Part shown: piece by piece, positions 7,401-14,670 of the stretch
How positions within the stretch are numbered: the stretch's first letter is position 1
Layout: the number at the start of each line of letters is the position of its first letter
Source of the DNA: Candidatus Poseidoniales archaeon
Lineage (GTDB): Archaea; Thermoplasmatota; Poseidoniia; Poseidoniales; Poseidoniaceae
DNA: 33,266 nucleotides
Assembly: GCA_003602645.1 (NCBI GenBank)
Contig: QQSI01000044.1
Coordinates: 1-33,266, forward strand
Reading direction: 5' to 3'
Translations under genes and position numbers: made by a program
Notes under the pieces: model-generated
Told to the model about the DNA's origin: nothing
Databases searched by the model: none
The model's input: only the letters and a program-made list of their open reading frames with translations

Positions 7401-10123
7401 CGACCGATGTGAGTCAATGGGCTGACCAAGACGGAGATGGATATGGCGACAATGCAAGTGGAAACAACGCTGATGATTGCCCGACAATTTCCGGTTCATC
7501 CACCATGCTTGGCATGCTTGGTTGCGTTGACAGCGATGGTGATGGATATGCAGATCCATATCCGGGCTACGCTGTCGCTGACGGGGCAGATGCATTCCGA
7601 TTTGATGAAACTCAACACCTCGACTCCGATAGCGACGGGTACGGAGACAACGCGACCGGCAATTTCTCTGATTCCTGTCCGACTGTATCTGGTGCCTCCT
7701 CTCTTGACAGATATGGGTGTCCGGACACGGACGGTGATGGTGCATCAGATGAGGACCTCAGCGGTTCGAACGGTCCTGTATGGGCCATCAGTAACGGCGC
7801 TGATGTATGGCCAAATGATTCCACACAGTGGGCCGATCAAGATTCTGATGGATTCGGAGACAACCCAACCGGAACCACGCCAGATGCTTGCCTGGCCATT
7901 GCTGGCAACTCCACTTCTGATCGGTATGGCTGCATCGATACAGACGGTGACACCTATTCTGATTCAGATGCGCTATGGAAAGCAATCGATGGTGCAGACC
8001 GTTATCCCTCCGACCCTTTGCGATGGTCTGACTCTGATGGCGATGGTGTTGCAGACCAAATTGACGACGCCTGCCCGACGTTTGAAGGAACATCCAGCAT
8101 CGATCGTATTGGATGCCCTGACACCGACGGTGACGGGTATTCTGATCCTTCTGCCAATTGGACGGTAGCCGACGGTTCTGACGCCTTCAAGACCGACCCT
8201 ACCCAATGGGCGGACCAAGATGGTGATGGATTTGGTGACAACGCGACTGGAACCTTAGCCGATGATTGTCCAACCGTTGTTGGAAACTCATGGCAGAATG
8301 GCACCCTTGGGTGTTCGGACCTCGACCAAGACGGATGGGCAGACAGTGAAGACACCCATCCGAATGACATCACTCAATGGGCGGACTTTGATGAGGACGG
8401 GTATGGTGACAACCCTGGAGGAACGACACCTGATGCTTGTCCTGTTGTGGCAGGAAATTCGACCAACGGCAACCGGTTTGGATGCCTTGACAGCGACGGC
8501 GATGGGTGGGATGATGCCATTGACGCATTGCCAAATCTCTTCGGACAATGGCTAGACCAAGACAGTGATGGCTACGGGGACAATGCTACGGGACCCTATC
8601 CCGATGCTTGCCCTGGCGTGCCAGGAAATTCAACCCTTGACCGCTACGGTTGCCCAGATGATGACGGCGATGGCATGTCGAACATGAGCGATGCCTTCCC
8701 GGATGATCCAACACGATCCCAAGACTCTGATGGCGATGGTGTGGACGACTTGATGGATCACTGCACACTCGTGCCAGGTAATTCCACCATTGACCGGACT
8801 GGATGCAGGGACACGGACGGCGATGGCTATTCTGACCCGACCATCGCTTCAGGCAATGATGTTGCTTGGAATGAAAGCAACGGCGCTGATGCACTCCCGC
8901 TCGAGCCCACACAATGGGCTGACCAAGACGGCGACGGCTACGGGGACAATGCTGCAGGTGTCCTTCCAGACGCCTGCCCCACTGAATATGGACTTTCCAA
9001 CCTTGACGTCTATGGGTGCCCAGATGGCGATAACGACGGTTCATCCCAAGGCAACGACGCTTTCCCAAATGAACCAACTCAATGGGAGGACATGGACGGC
9101 GATGGTTATGGTGACAACCAAAACGGCACCAACCCCGATGCTTGCGTCAGTGTGATTGGAACTTCGACGATTGACCGCTTTGGCTGCCCTGATGAAGACG
9201 GCGATGGAGCAAGCGATGAGAACGACCTTTGGCTCGGCGACAGCTCACAGTGGTTTGATTCGGATGAAGACGGCTATGGCGACAACACACAGGGCACAGA
9301 TGGAGATTCATGCCCTACAACATTTGGTGCATCGAACCTCGGCACCTCCAAAGGATGCCCCGATGGCGATGGAGATGGCTTCAGTGATGACGAAGATGCC
9401 TTCCCTGATGAAGCAAGCCAATGGTCGGATCAAGATGGAGATGGTTGGGGTGATAACGAAACATCTGGCGCGTTCAAGCCCGATCATTGGCCAACTGACC
9501 CTGAGCGTAACGCAGCTGAAGCCGACATGACATGCACAGAGATCAATAAAATTGACATCGTAGCCGGTGGTTGGTTCAACTTCCAATGCACCGTCACAAC
9601 CGAAATCGAGGAAGTCACTGTTCGCGTGGAATGGCAGGCTATGACGGCCATTACGGCAGGTTCTCAGACCAACGTCCTCACCTTCAACGCTCAAACTGGC
9701 GGAAGTCAAACCCTGAATTTCGAAGGTGTTGCGAGGTACGCAGGAACCCATCAATTGGTGCTTGTTGCGAAAGAACCAGGCTCCGATGTCGGCATGGACA
9801 CCGTATCAATTGAACTGGAAGTCTGGGATTCTGCGATCATTATCGAAGACAGCAATGAAGGGAACGAAAATTTCTTGTCGTCCGTGGTCGAAAATCCAAT
9901 TGTGCAAGCTGCCCTTGGGGCTCTTGTCTTGTTCTTCCTCGTGGGCATGCTCGTCATTCGTGGTAACGCTAATGAGCGAAGAATTGCAGAAGAACGTCTT
10001 GAGCGTGCACGAGATCTAGTCAGTCAGCGGCTTGAAAGAAGCCGAAGTCCGGCAAACGATCCACGTCGCCAGGCGCTTGGTGTGCGGGGCAGAATCCCTC
10101 CACCGCCGCCGGGAATGAGCTAA
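4454..10123 (+). CDS. Giant membrane-anchored subtilisin-like protease with thrombospondin-3-like stalk
   Basis: Secreted serine protease (S8) of 1889 residues that probably degrades external protein while tethered to the cell. Start 4454 gives a standard signal peptide (MTQNRRRHALMFSALMIIQV), unlike the ATG at 4427. A propeptide-like segment runs to about residue 250. The catalytic triad is visible: Asp287 in VTVSDTGLD, His339 in GHGTHVAGS, Ser564 in GGTSMSCP, with oxyanion Asn443 in SAGNNG. After it comes a beta-sandwich typical of KP-43-like subtilases (ALSWTDP...LVNDLDLAV, about residues 665-745). Residues 756-1680 are about 15 Asp-rich calcium-binding units, each with two cysteines. An Ig-like beta domain and one membrane helix near residues 1811-1836 follow, then a charged coiled segment and a proline-rich cytoplasmic tail. 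It is monocistronic and divergent from the ABC exporter. Confidence 0.95.
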   Translation: MTQNRRRHALMFSALMIIQVLAPITFIGGAESPDVGVESTVDLDLFSTVNLHPNGDVIHGWFDPSEGAGSIDLLYRDASVIPINQWSEWSGMGQTIDGWFILTHSFPVPSPWFHQLADAGIECHSFLPPNGFHCQVNGHTVDELSELNVEGIVKMDGVDKVREDLVRGITGLEMNAENLFVREGVASANLVLSGESLPEGITSRDDLVLEYHQGRYATAIIKPTAIAWLAAQDEIEWIEERPWHTLHNDVADTVMRADQVWDPTIMAGIDSSWSGLDGSGITVTVSDTGLDNGVNNSAMHPDLRDHIVDIVSFPMSPYWTNYCGASSNDDGAEDLDSGHGTHVAGSVLGDGTNTGGAIRGAAPEARLYMQATEQYCDNYNAYYLTGIPSDYTLMFEPAWDNGSRVHTNSWGSNYAGAYTSGSMQADSSARAYPNMTILFSAGNNGVDGNSDGEIDDDSLGSPATGKNVITVAAGENDRPSITSEWGGWWPGSYPSDPINSDRMANNSEGLAAFSSRGPTDDGRQKPDITAPGSFILSTKSRSTTDTGWGAYSGNANYTFMGGTSMSCPLTAGAAALLTQHLIDNEGHSNPNSSLVKAIFTASARDMQGQYGSTANGAGEPAPNMHEGWGLVDLRSAVNATWIDGDSVQTNEERGWSFIIPPSSPDLRVALSWTDPASTPSAGTNLVNDLDLAVKDPSGTWTNLSNNLDNLRGLSFASPAHGSWEVHVLGTSIPTGPQHFALALNIDTDLVNLTEDMDFDGIEDDFDDCIVVPGTSTIDRSGCPDTDGDGYSDPNATWTVANGADAFINDVTQWADTDLDTYGDNPSGTTPDACVSISGTSTGDRYGCTDSDGDSFSDPDVLWTRVQGADACPSVAGPSSGDRNGCPDEDGDTYSDPDPSGINGSVWTVSNGADAFLGDATQWNDTDSDGFGDNPPPATTGDSCPTTPGTSTTDRYGCLDTDGDSYSDPDSSWTAAANGADAFPTDVSQWADQDGDGYGDNASGNNADDCPTISGSSTMLGMLGCVDSDGDGYADPYPGYAVADGADAFRFDETQHLDSDSDGYGDNATGNFSDSCPTVSGASSLDRYGCPDTDGDGASDEDLSGSNGPVWAISNGADVWPNDSTQWADQDSDGFGDNPTGTTPDACLAIAGNSTSDRYGCIDTDGDTYSDSDALWKAIDGADRYPSDPLRWSDSDGDGVADQIDDACPTFEGTSSIDRIGCPDTDGDGYSDPSANWTVADGSDAFKTDPTQWADQDGDGFGDNATGTLADDCPTVVGNSWQNGTLGCSDLDQDGWADSEDTHPNDITQWADFDEDGYGDNPGGTTPDACPVVAGNSTNGNRFGCLDSDGDGWDDAIDALPNLFGQWLDQDSDGYGDNATGPYPDACPGVPGNSTLDRYGCPDDDGDGMSNMSDAFPDDPTRSQDSDGDGVDDLMDHCTLVPGNSTIDRTGCRDTDGDGYSDPTIASGNDVAWNESNGADALPLEPTQWADQDGDGYGDNAAGVLPDACPTEYGLSNLDVYGCPDGDNDGSSQGNDAFPNEPTQWEDMDGDGYGDNQNGTNPDACVSVIGTSTIDRFGCPDEDGDGASDENDLWLGDSSQWFDSDEDGYGDNTQGTDGDSCPTTFGASNLGTSKGCPDGDGDGFSDDEDAFPDEASQWSDQDGDGWGDNETSGAFKPDHWPTDPERNAAEADMTCTEINKIDIVAGGWFNFQCTVTTEIEEVTVRVEWQAMTAITAGSQTNVLTFNAQTGGSQTLNFEGVARYAGTHQLVLVAKEPGSDVGMDTVSIELEVWDSAIIIEDSNEGNENFLSSVVENPIVQAALGALVLFFLVGMLVIRGNANERRIAEERLERARDLVSQRLERSRSPANDPRRQALGVRGRIPPPPPGMS
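6718..9490 (+). repeat. Array of about 15 thrombospondin type 3-like Asp-rich repeats inside the protease gene
   Basis: Coding repeat. Each unit of about 55-70 residues runs GC-x-D-x-D-G-D-G-x-x-D, then NGADAFP, then TQWADQDGDGYGDN, then DACP and a 13-16 residue loop closed by the next GC. I count 15 GC-D starts (SGCPD, YGCTD, NGCPD and so on). Each unit therefore holds two DxDxDG calcium loops and one likely disulfide, giving a long calcium-stiffened rod. Units differ in length and sequence; the third unit border is shortened (ADACPSVAG without the TQW part), which suggests old duplications followed by loss rather than recent tandem copying. Confidence 0.9.
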
Positions 10124-10188
10124 CAGCGGTAAAGAGCCAACCGATTCCCTCAATAATGAGGGGCTTCTCGGATGGAACACCACATCGT

Positions 10189-10259
10189 GCGGATATGGTG
10201 AAGTGGTATCATAGGAGGTTTCCAACCTTTTGTCGTGGGTTCAACTCCCGCTATCCGCA
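10189..10259 (+). tRNA. tRNA-Gly (anticodon TCC)
   Basis: A full cloverleaf can be drawn. The acceptor stem GCGGATA (10189-10195) pairs with TATCCGC (10252-10258) and the discriminator is A10259. The D stem is GTGA/TCAT with loop AGTGGTA. The anticodon stem GGAGG/CCTTT encloses TTTCCAA with anticodon TCC at 10221-10223. The T stem GTGGG/CCCGC encloses TTCAACT. There is no intron and CCA is not encoded. It reads GGA codons. No convincing TATA box is seen at the expected distance. Confidence 0.96.
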
Positions 10260-10343
10260 CCTCTTTCGAATCACTAAGCAGGGCAATCGCTGCCATTCGT
10301 GCTGAGCGCAAAGCCTCTTCAATCGCCCCTCAATCGAATCAAC

Positions 10344-12317
10344 ATGTGGACAGAGGAACATCGCAATTGGGGTGAGGTCGATTACACACCTCTCAAGGAC
10401 GGAAGCGCATTTCCTCCTGGATTCATGTGGGGTGTTGCAACGGCATCGCACCAAATTGAGGGTGGAAATCACAACAATTGGTCTGAATTTGAACCTCGGT
10501 CAAAAAGCCAGCAATTGAGCGGTGAAGCTTGCGATCACTGGAATCAAAGGAGTGAAGATGTCAAGTTAATTCGAGAACTTGATGTGTCTCACTATCGGTT
10601 TTCGATCGAATGGTCGCGCATCGAGCCAAGCCAAGGTGAATGGGACCAAGACGCAGCTGATTGGTATTCCGATTTAGTGGATGAATTGCTCAGCGTTGGC
10701 ATCCAACCGATGGCGACTTTGCATCATTTCACACACCCAGTTTGGTGGGACAAACTCGGTGGATTTGAACGCGAGGAAAACATCCAACACTGGGTCGACT
10801 TCTGTGCGAAGATGTTTGATCTATTGAGCGATCGAGTGGAATGGTGGTGCACGATTAACGAACCGGCAGTGTACACCACGATGGGTTACGTGCTAGGTGA
10901 ATTCCCGCCTGCCGTTCGTTCATTCAAGCGAGCACGCTTGGTGGCCTTGAACATGATGCGAGCCCACGCCCAATGCTATCGAACTCTTAAGGCGAAACCA
11001 AAGGGTGAACATTGTCACATTGGGTTGGTGAAAAACATCAATCTGTTTGATCCATACCGGCGTTGGAATCCTCTTCATTGGATTCAGGCCAAGGTGCTCG
11101 ATGGGATGTTCAATCGTTGTTGGATCAATGGATTGTCAAAGGGAAAATTCAAGCCGCCTTCTGGCCTCCGTTCTGTCTCAATCCCCGGCCTCAAAAACAG
11201 CAGTGATTTCATTGGAGTCAATTACTACACCCATCTTCTTGCAACGCCATTTATGCCGACCAAAGTTGAGATTGACCCGTTGATTCGCCCGTGGGAAACT
11301 CGGACGGATTTTCGCTACCCAATGTATGCAGAAGGTTTGCGTCGGGCGTTTGAAATGGTCAAAGATCTGAACATCCCGATCATTGTGACTGAAAACGGAG
11401 TGGCAGATGACGATGACGATATGCGGCCTGAACATGTTCGCCGCCACCTCCACATCACCGCAGAGGCAATTGCTGATGGCCTTGATGTACGCGGCTTTTA
11501 CCATTGGAGTTTGATGGATAATTTCGAGTGGGCTGAAGGCTATGACCAGCGCTTCGGCCTGTACCATGTTGATTTTGAAACACAAAAGCGAACACTGAAG
11601 GCGAGTGGGAGCGAATACAAAGCCATCGTCCAGGCTCATCGAACCCCTCAAGTGGTCATCATGGCCGGTGGCCTTGGAACCCGCTTAGGAACGATGACTG
11701 AACAGACTCCAAAATCCCTCATACAGGTGAACGGGAAACCAATTTTAACGCACATTCTCGATTGGGCACATCAACAAGGCTGCCTGAATGCTTTGGTGCT
11801 TACCGGGCACTTGGGAGAACAATTCGAAGGCTTCACACACCCGGGAATGTCGGTTCAATGCATCCGCGAGGATTCACCACTTGGGACGGGCGGCGCACTC
11901 TGGAATGCGCGCGAACACCTTGAGGAACGTTTTATTCTGCTTTGGGGGGATGATTTCCATCCAATTCAGTACTCAGATTTGTTGAACACGCACCGCACAA
12001 TGAAAGCACCCATGACGATGTGCGTCACCGAACACCATGCAGAGATGAACCTTCAACATGAAGATGGAATGCTTCTTGAATATGACAAAACCTTGCCGAA
12101 GGCTGAGTTCAACGGGTATGAGGCTGGCACAAGCATCGTCGAGAAATCAGTTGTCCTCGAGCATGGTGAGGAGGGCGTTTGGTCATGGGAAGAAACAGTG
12201 TACTCTGCGCTGAGCGGCAAAGCGGCTGTTCATCTGGATAACACGCCGTTCTGGGACATGGGTACGCCTGAAAGGCTTGAGTTACTCGAAAAATTCTTGC
12301 AAAAAACCACCCTCTGA
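10344..12317 (+). CDS. Fusion: GH1 beta-glycosidase plus sugar-1-phosphate nucleotidylyltransferase
   Basis: One 657-residue frame with two enzyme domains. Residues 1-430 are a family 1 glycoside hydrolase: FMWGVATASHQIEGG start, acid/base Glu173 in TINEPAVYT, nucleophile Glu350 in IVTENGVAD, and the typical ending HWSLMDNFEWAEGY. Residues 437-657 are a nucleotidylyltransferase: VVIMAGGLGTRLG, TPKSLIQVNGKPIL with Lys457, SPLGTGGAL and the WGDDF metal site, closest in appearance to mannose/heptose-1-phosphate guanylyltransferases. No stop or frame change lies between them. No signal peptide is seen, so it acts in the cytoplasm on imported glycosides. I chose ATG 10344 because GH1 proteins usually start shortly before the FMWG motif; 10299 is possible. 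It ends inside the convergent galactokinase-like gene (36-base overlap), which could supply the sugar phosphate. The substrate sugar is unknown. Confidence 0.93.
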   Translation: MWTEEHRNWGEVDYTPLKDGSAFPPGFMWGVATASHQIEGGNHNNWSEFEPRSKSQQLSGEACDHWNQRSEDVKLIRELDVSHYRFSIEWSRIEPSQGEWDQDAADWYSDLVDELLSVGIQPMATLHHFTHPVWWDKLGGFEREENIQHWVDFCAKMFDLLSDRVEWWCTINEPAVYTTMGYVLGEFPPAVRSFKRARLVALNMMRAHAQCYRTLKAKPKGEHCHIGLVKNINLFDPYRRWNPLHWIQAKVLDGMFNRCWINGLSKGKFKPPSGLRSVSIPGLKNSSDFIGVNYYTHLLATPFMPTKVEIDPLIRPWETRTDFRYPMYAEGLRRAFEMVKDLNIPIIVTENGVADDDDDMRPEHVRRHLHITAEAIADGLDVRGFYHWSLMDNFEWAEGYDQRFGLYHVDFETQKRTLKASGSEYKAIVQAHRTPQVVIMAGGLGTRLGTMTEQTPKSLIQVNGKPILTHILDWAHQQGCLNALVLTGHLGEQFEGFTHPGMSVQCIREDSPLGTGGALWNAREHLEERFILLWGDDFHPIQYSDLLNTHRTMKAPMTMCVTEHHAEMNLQHEDGMLLEYDKTLPKAEFNGYEAGTSIVEKSVVLEHGEEGVWSWEETVYSALSGKAAVHLDNTPFWDMGTPERLELLEKFLQKTTL

Positions 12318-13112
12318 TGAGTTCACGAGGGGTGTTTCTGGAAGGACGTGGGCTCCTTCGACCAGAACAAGGATCATACCACCAAAACCGCCTCCCATCA
12401 TCCGAGCACCAAGCACACCAGGTGTTGAACGGAGGCGATTCACATGTGCATCGACCTTAGGATGGCTCACACCCAAAGCCACCAACGCCTCATGGGAAGC
12501 GTTCAGCAAACGCCCGAGTTGGGTTGGTTTTGCATGAAGGGCTTCCAGCACCCGCTGATTCTCTTCTTGGGCATGCTTTTCCAGTTCTCCAGCGTTGCGT
12601 GAAGATCCAAAGGAGGTTTCGCTCAAATCTCTACGCACGCCTGAATCAATCAACTTGAACAACCATTCTTTTGGTAATTCGAAATTTTTTACGCTGAGAG
12701 AAGAAAAATCAATCAGGCACCCGTAGTCTTCTTTGGAAAACATCATGGCAATTTGGTCGAGCAATCCACACGGAGTATTGAGAATTTTATGTTCGATCCG
12801 TTGCGCTTCAAGGCAAGCCTCCATCGGCTCCATTTCGCCTTGAGCGCACAGCACCACTGCCAAGCATAGAGCGGCTGACGACGACATGCCTGCACCAATT
12901 GGGATGGATGATTCGACTTCGAGCGTTGCCGGCCATCCATTCGCTTCTTCCCACAACGCTACGATGGTGGAGTCACCAGAGGTTGATTCAGCTGAACTTG
13001 CTCGAAGGATCAGGCGCGCCTCACAAGCAAATGGCAGTGCAAGGCCACCGAGGTAATCGGTGTGCTCACCAATGATGTTGATTCGAGCCGGGATGGACGC
13101 AGAGCGACGCAT
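12282..13112 (-). CDS. Galactokinase-like GHMP sugar kinase
   Basis: Cytoplasmic ATP-dependent sugar 1-kinase, most like galactokinase. The signature ARINIIGEHTDYLGG lies at residues 8-22, the ATP loop IPIGAGMSSSAAL near residue 75, a catalytic-Asp motif CGLLDQIA near residue 120, and the C-terminal GARMMGGGFGGM near residue 245. At 276 residues it is clearly shorter than usual galactokinases (about 350-390), though all core motifs are present. Start 13112 puts the signature at the usual distance; two further in-frame Met codons precede it. It follows leucyl aminopeptidase by 32 bases on the same strand and converges on the GH1-nucleotidylyltransferase fusion, suggesting release, phosphorylation and activation of the same sugar. 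Kinases for other hexoses cannot be excluded. Confidence 0.88.
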   Translation of the reverse strand: MRRSASIPARINIIGEHTDYLGGLALPFACEARLILRASSAESTSGDSTIVALWEEANGWPATLEVESSIPIGAGMSSSAALCLAVVLCAQGEMEPMEACLEAQRIEHKILNTPCGLLDQIAMMFSKEDYGCLIDFSSLSVKNFELPKEWLFKLIDSGVRRDLSETSFGSSRNAGELEKHAQEENQRVLEALHAKPTQLGRLLNASHEALVALGVSHPKVDAHVNRLRSTPGVLGARMMGGGFGGMILVLVEGAHVLPETPLVNSSEGGFLQEFFE

Positions 13113-13144
13113 ACCCATCACGTGTCATCGCTGAAAGATTCACT

Positions 13145-14635
13145 TCATCCGTTTGTGATGAGGTGATACATGGTTCGGACGTGGACACCTGTTGCTCCGT
13201 TTCCAACCATGGTGTTTGTCTTAGCACCCCAGTATGTCCCAGCAATATCCATGTGAGCCCATGTGATTTGTTCTCCGTCTTTCTCGTAATTTCGGTTTGG
13301 TACGAATTGCTTGAGGAAGGCTGCTGCGGTGTTTGCACCGCCCCATCGCCCTGCTCCGAGGTTGCGAGTGTCGGCAATCTTTGAGTCGGTCATTTCCTTC
13401 TCAAACGCAGGGAGCAATGGCATAGGCCATGCGAGTTCGCCAACGGCGTTTCCTGCCTCATGAATGCGTGTTCGGAAATCATCATCGTTGGACCACAGAC
13501 CGGTTGCTTCGTGGCCGAGAGCAACCACACATGCACCGGTGAGGGTTGCGAAATCGATGATGTACTCAGGATCAAATTCACCAGCCTTCCAGAGACCGTC
13601 TGAAAGAACCAAGCGACCCTCTGCGTCAGTGTTCAAGACTTCAATGGTCTTACCTGAAAGCGTTGTAATCACGTCGCCGGGGCGTTGTGCATTGGCTGCT
13701 GGCATGTTTTCTGCCATACAGGTGATTGCGGTGACTTTCCCTTCGAAACCGGTTGCAGCCAAGGCTTGCATGGTCCCAAAGACGGTTGCAGAACCGCCCA
13801 TGTCGTACTTCATTTCATCCATATTTGCGCCTGGCTTGAGTGAGATACCACCCGTGTCGAAGGTGATCCCTTTGCCGACCAACATTGGTCCACGACCTTT
13901 CTTGTCGGAATTCATTTCGAAGATGACCATGCATGGTTTCCTTGAGGAGCCCATACCCACTGCAACGAGACCACCCATGCCTGCTTTTTGTGCTTGATCA
14001 TAATTGATGATGGTGACTTGGACATTGTCGAATTTCTTTGCCCATTCCCATGCCTGATCGGCAAAAGCTTCTGGGTACATGTCATTTGGAGGCATGTTGC
14101 CAAGATCGCGGGAAAGATGGACGCCAGAAGTGACGCCTGCAAGGGTGTGAATGAGGGATGAGAGTTCCTTTTCTTGACCCGCATCGCAGGTAACTCGAAC
14201 TTCAAGTTCGTCTTCCTTGTCTTCATCTTCAGCCTTGTACTTGTCAAAGGAGTAATCGCGAAGCATCATGCCTTCTGCGAAGGAACCCATGCAATCGACA
14301 GGTGCACCAGAAAACCGAACAGTGAGTTCGGTCCCAAGAGATTTCTTTCGAGCTGCGACAACCGCAGCACCAGCCTTACGATAAGCGTGAACATCTGCGT
14401 CTTCTTTCTTTCCAAGACCGACAAGCATTGCTTTGCCGCCATCTGTACCAACAAGGGACATTGTGGATTTTGCTTTCCCCTTGAAATCGCCTTCTCCAAG
14501 AACCATGTTGACTTGACTTTTGAGGGCGGTATGCATGCCTTCTGCATGGGCATCGGGAACCGATTCTGTTCCTTCAAAAATTGGCATGATTAGAGTTCCG
14601 TTGATGTTGTGTCCTGGGCTAACGCTGACCTTCAT
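13145..14635 (-). CDS. pepA: Leucyl aminopeptidase, family M17
   Basis: Cytosolic metallo-aminopeptidase that removes N-terminal residues from peptides, normally a hexamer with two metal ions. The catalytic C-terminal half is well preserved: LVGKGITFDTGGISLKPGANMDEMKYDMGG (metal ligands and active Lys, written here only as a landmark) and the family signature NTDAEGRLVLSDGL, followed by DFATLTGACVVALG. The N-terminal macro-like regulatory domain occupies roughly residues 1-170. At 496 residues the length is normal. The frame opens at 14674, but Met at 14635 (MKVSVSPGHN) avoids overlap with the upstream M14 gene and gives a usual N-terminus. With the carboxypeptidase 35 bases upstream it forms a peptide-degradation pair. 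Confidence 0.96.
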   Translation of the reverse strand: MKVSVSPGHNINGTLIMPIFEGTESVPDAHAEGMHTALKSQVNMVLGEGDFKGKAKSTMSLVGTDGGKAMLVGLGKKEDADVHAYRKAGAAVVAARKKSLGTELTVRFSGAPVDCMGSFAEGMMLRDYSFDKYKAEDEDKEDELEVRVTCDAGQEKELSSLIHTLAGVTSGVHLSRDLGNMPPNDMYPEAFADQAWEWAKKFDNVQVTIINYDQAQKAGMGGLVAVGMGSSRKPCMVIFEMNSDKKGRGPMLVGKGITFDTGGISLKPGANMDEMKYDMGGSATVFGTMQALAATGFEGKVTAITCMAENMPAANAQRPGDVITTLSGKTIEVLNTDAEGRLVLSDGLWKAGEFDPEYIIDFATLTGACVVALGHEATGLWSNDDDFRTRIHEAGNAVGELAWPMPLLPAFEKEMTDSKIADTRNLGAGRWGGANTAAAFLKQFVPNRNYEKDGEQITWAHMDIAGTYWGAKTNTMVGNGATGVHVRTMYHLITNG

Positions 14636-14670
14636 GGGTTCACCTACCCATGCGTGTCGCTCAAAGCACT

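Noticed and set aside
7155-7745. Long open frames antisense to the protease stalk, such as a 196-residue one
   Set aside because: They mirror the biased GAC/GAT-rich codons of the repeat; their products are His/Arg/Gln-rich with no fold or start signal.
6718-9490. Regular DNA repeats that could suggest a CRISPR or satellite array
   Set aside because: The repeats are in frame, vary in length and encode DxDGDG calcium loops inside one protein; there are no identical repeats with unique spacers.
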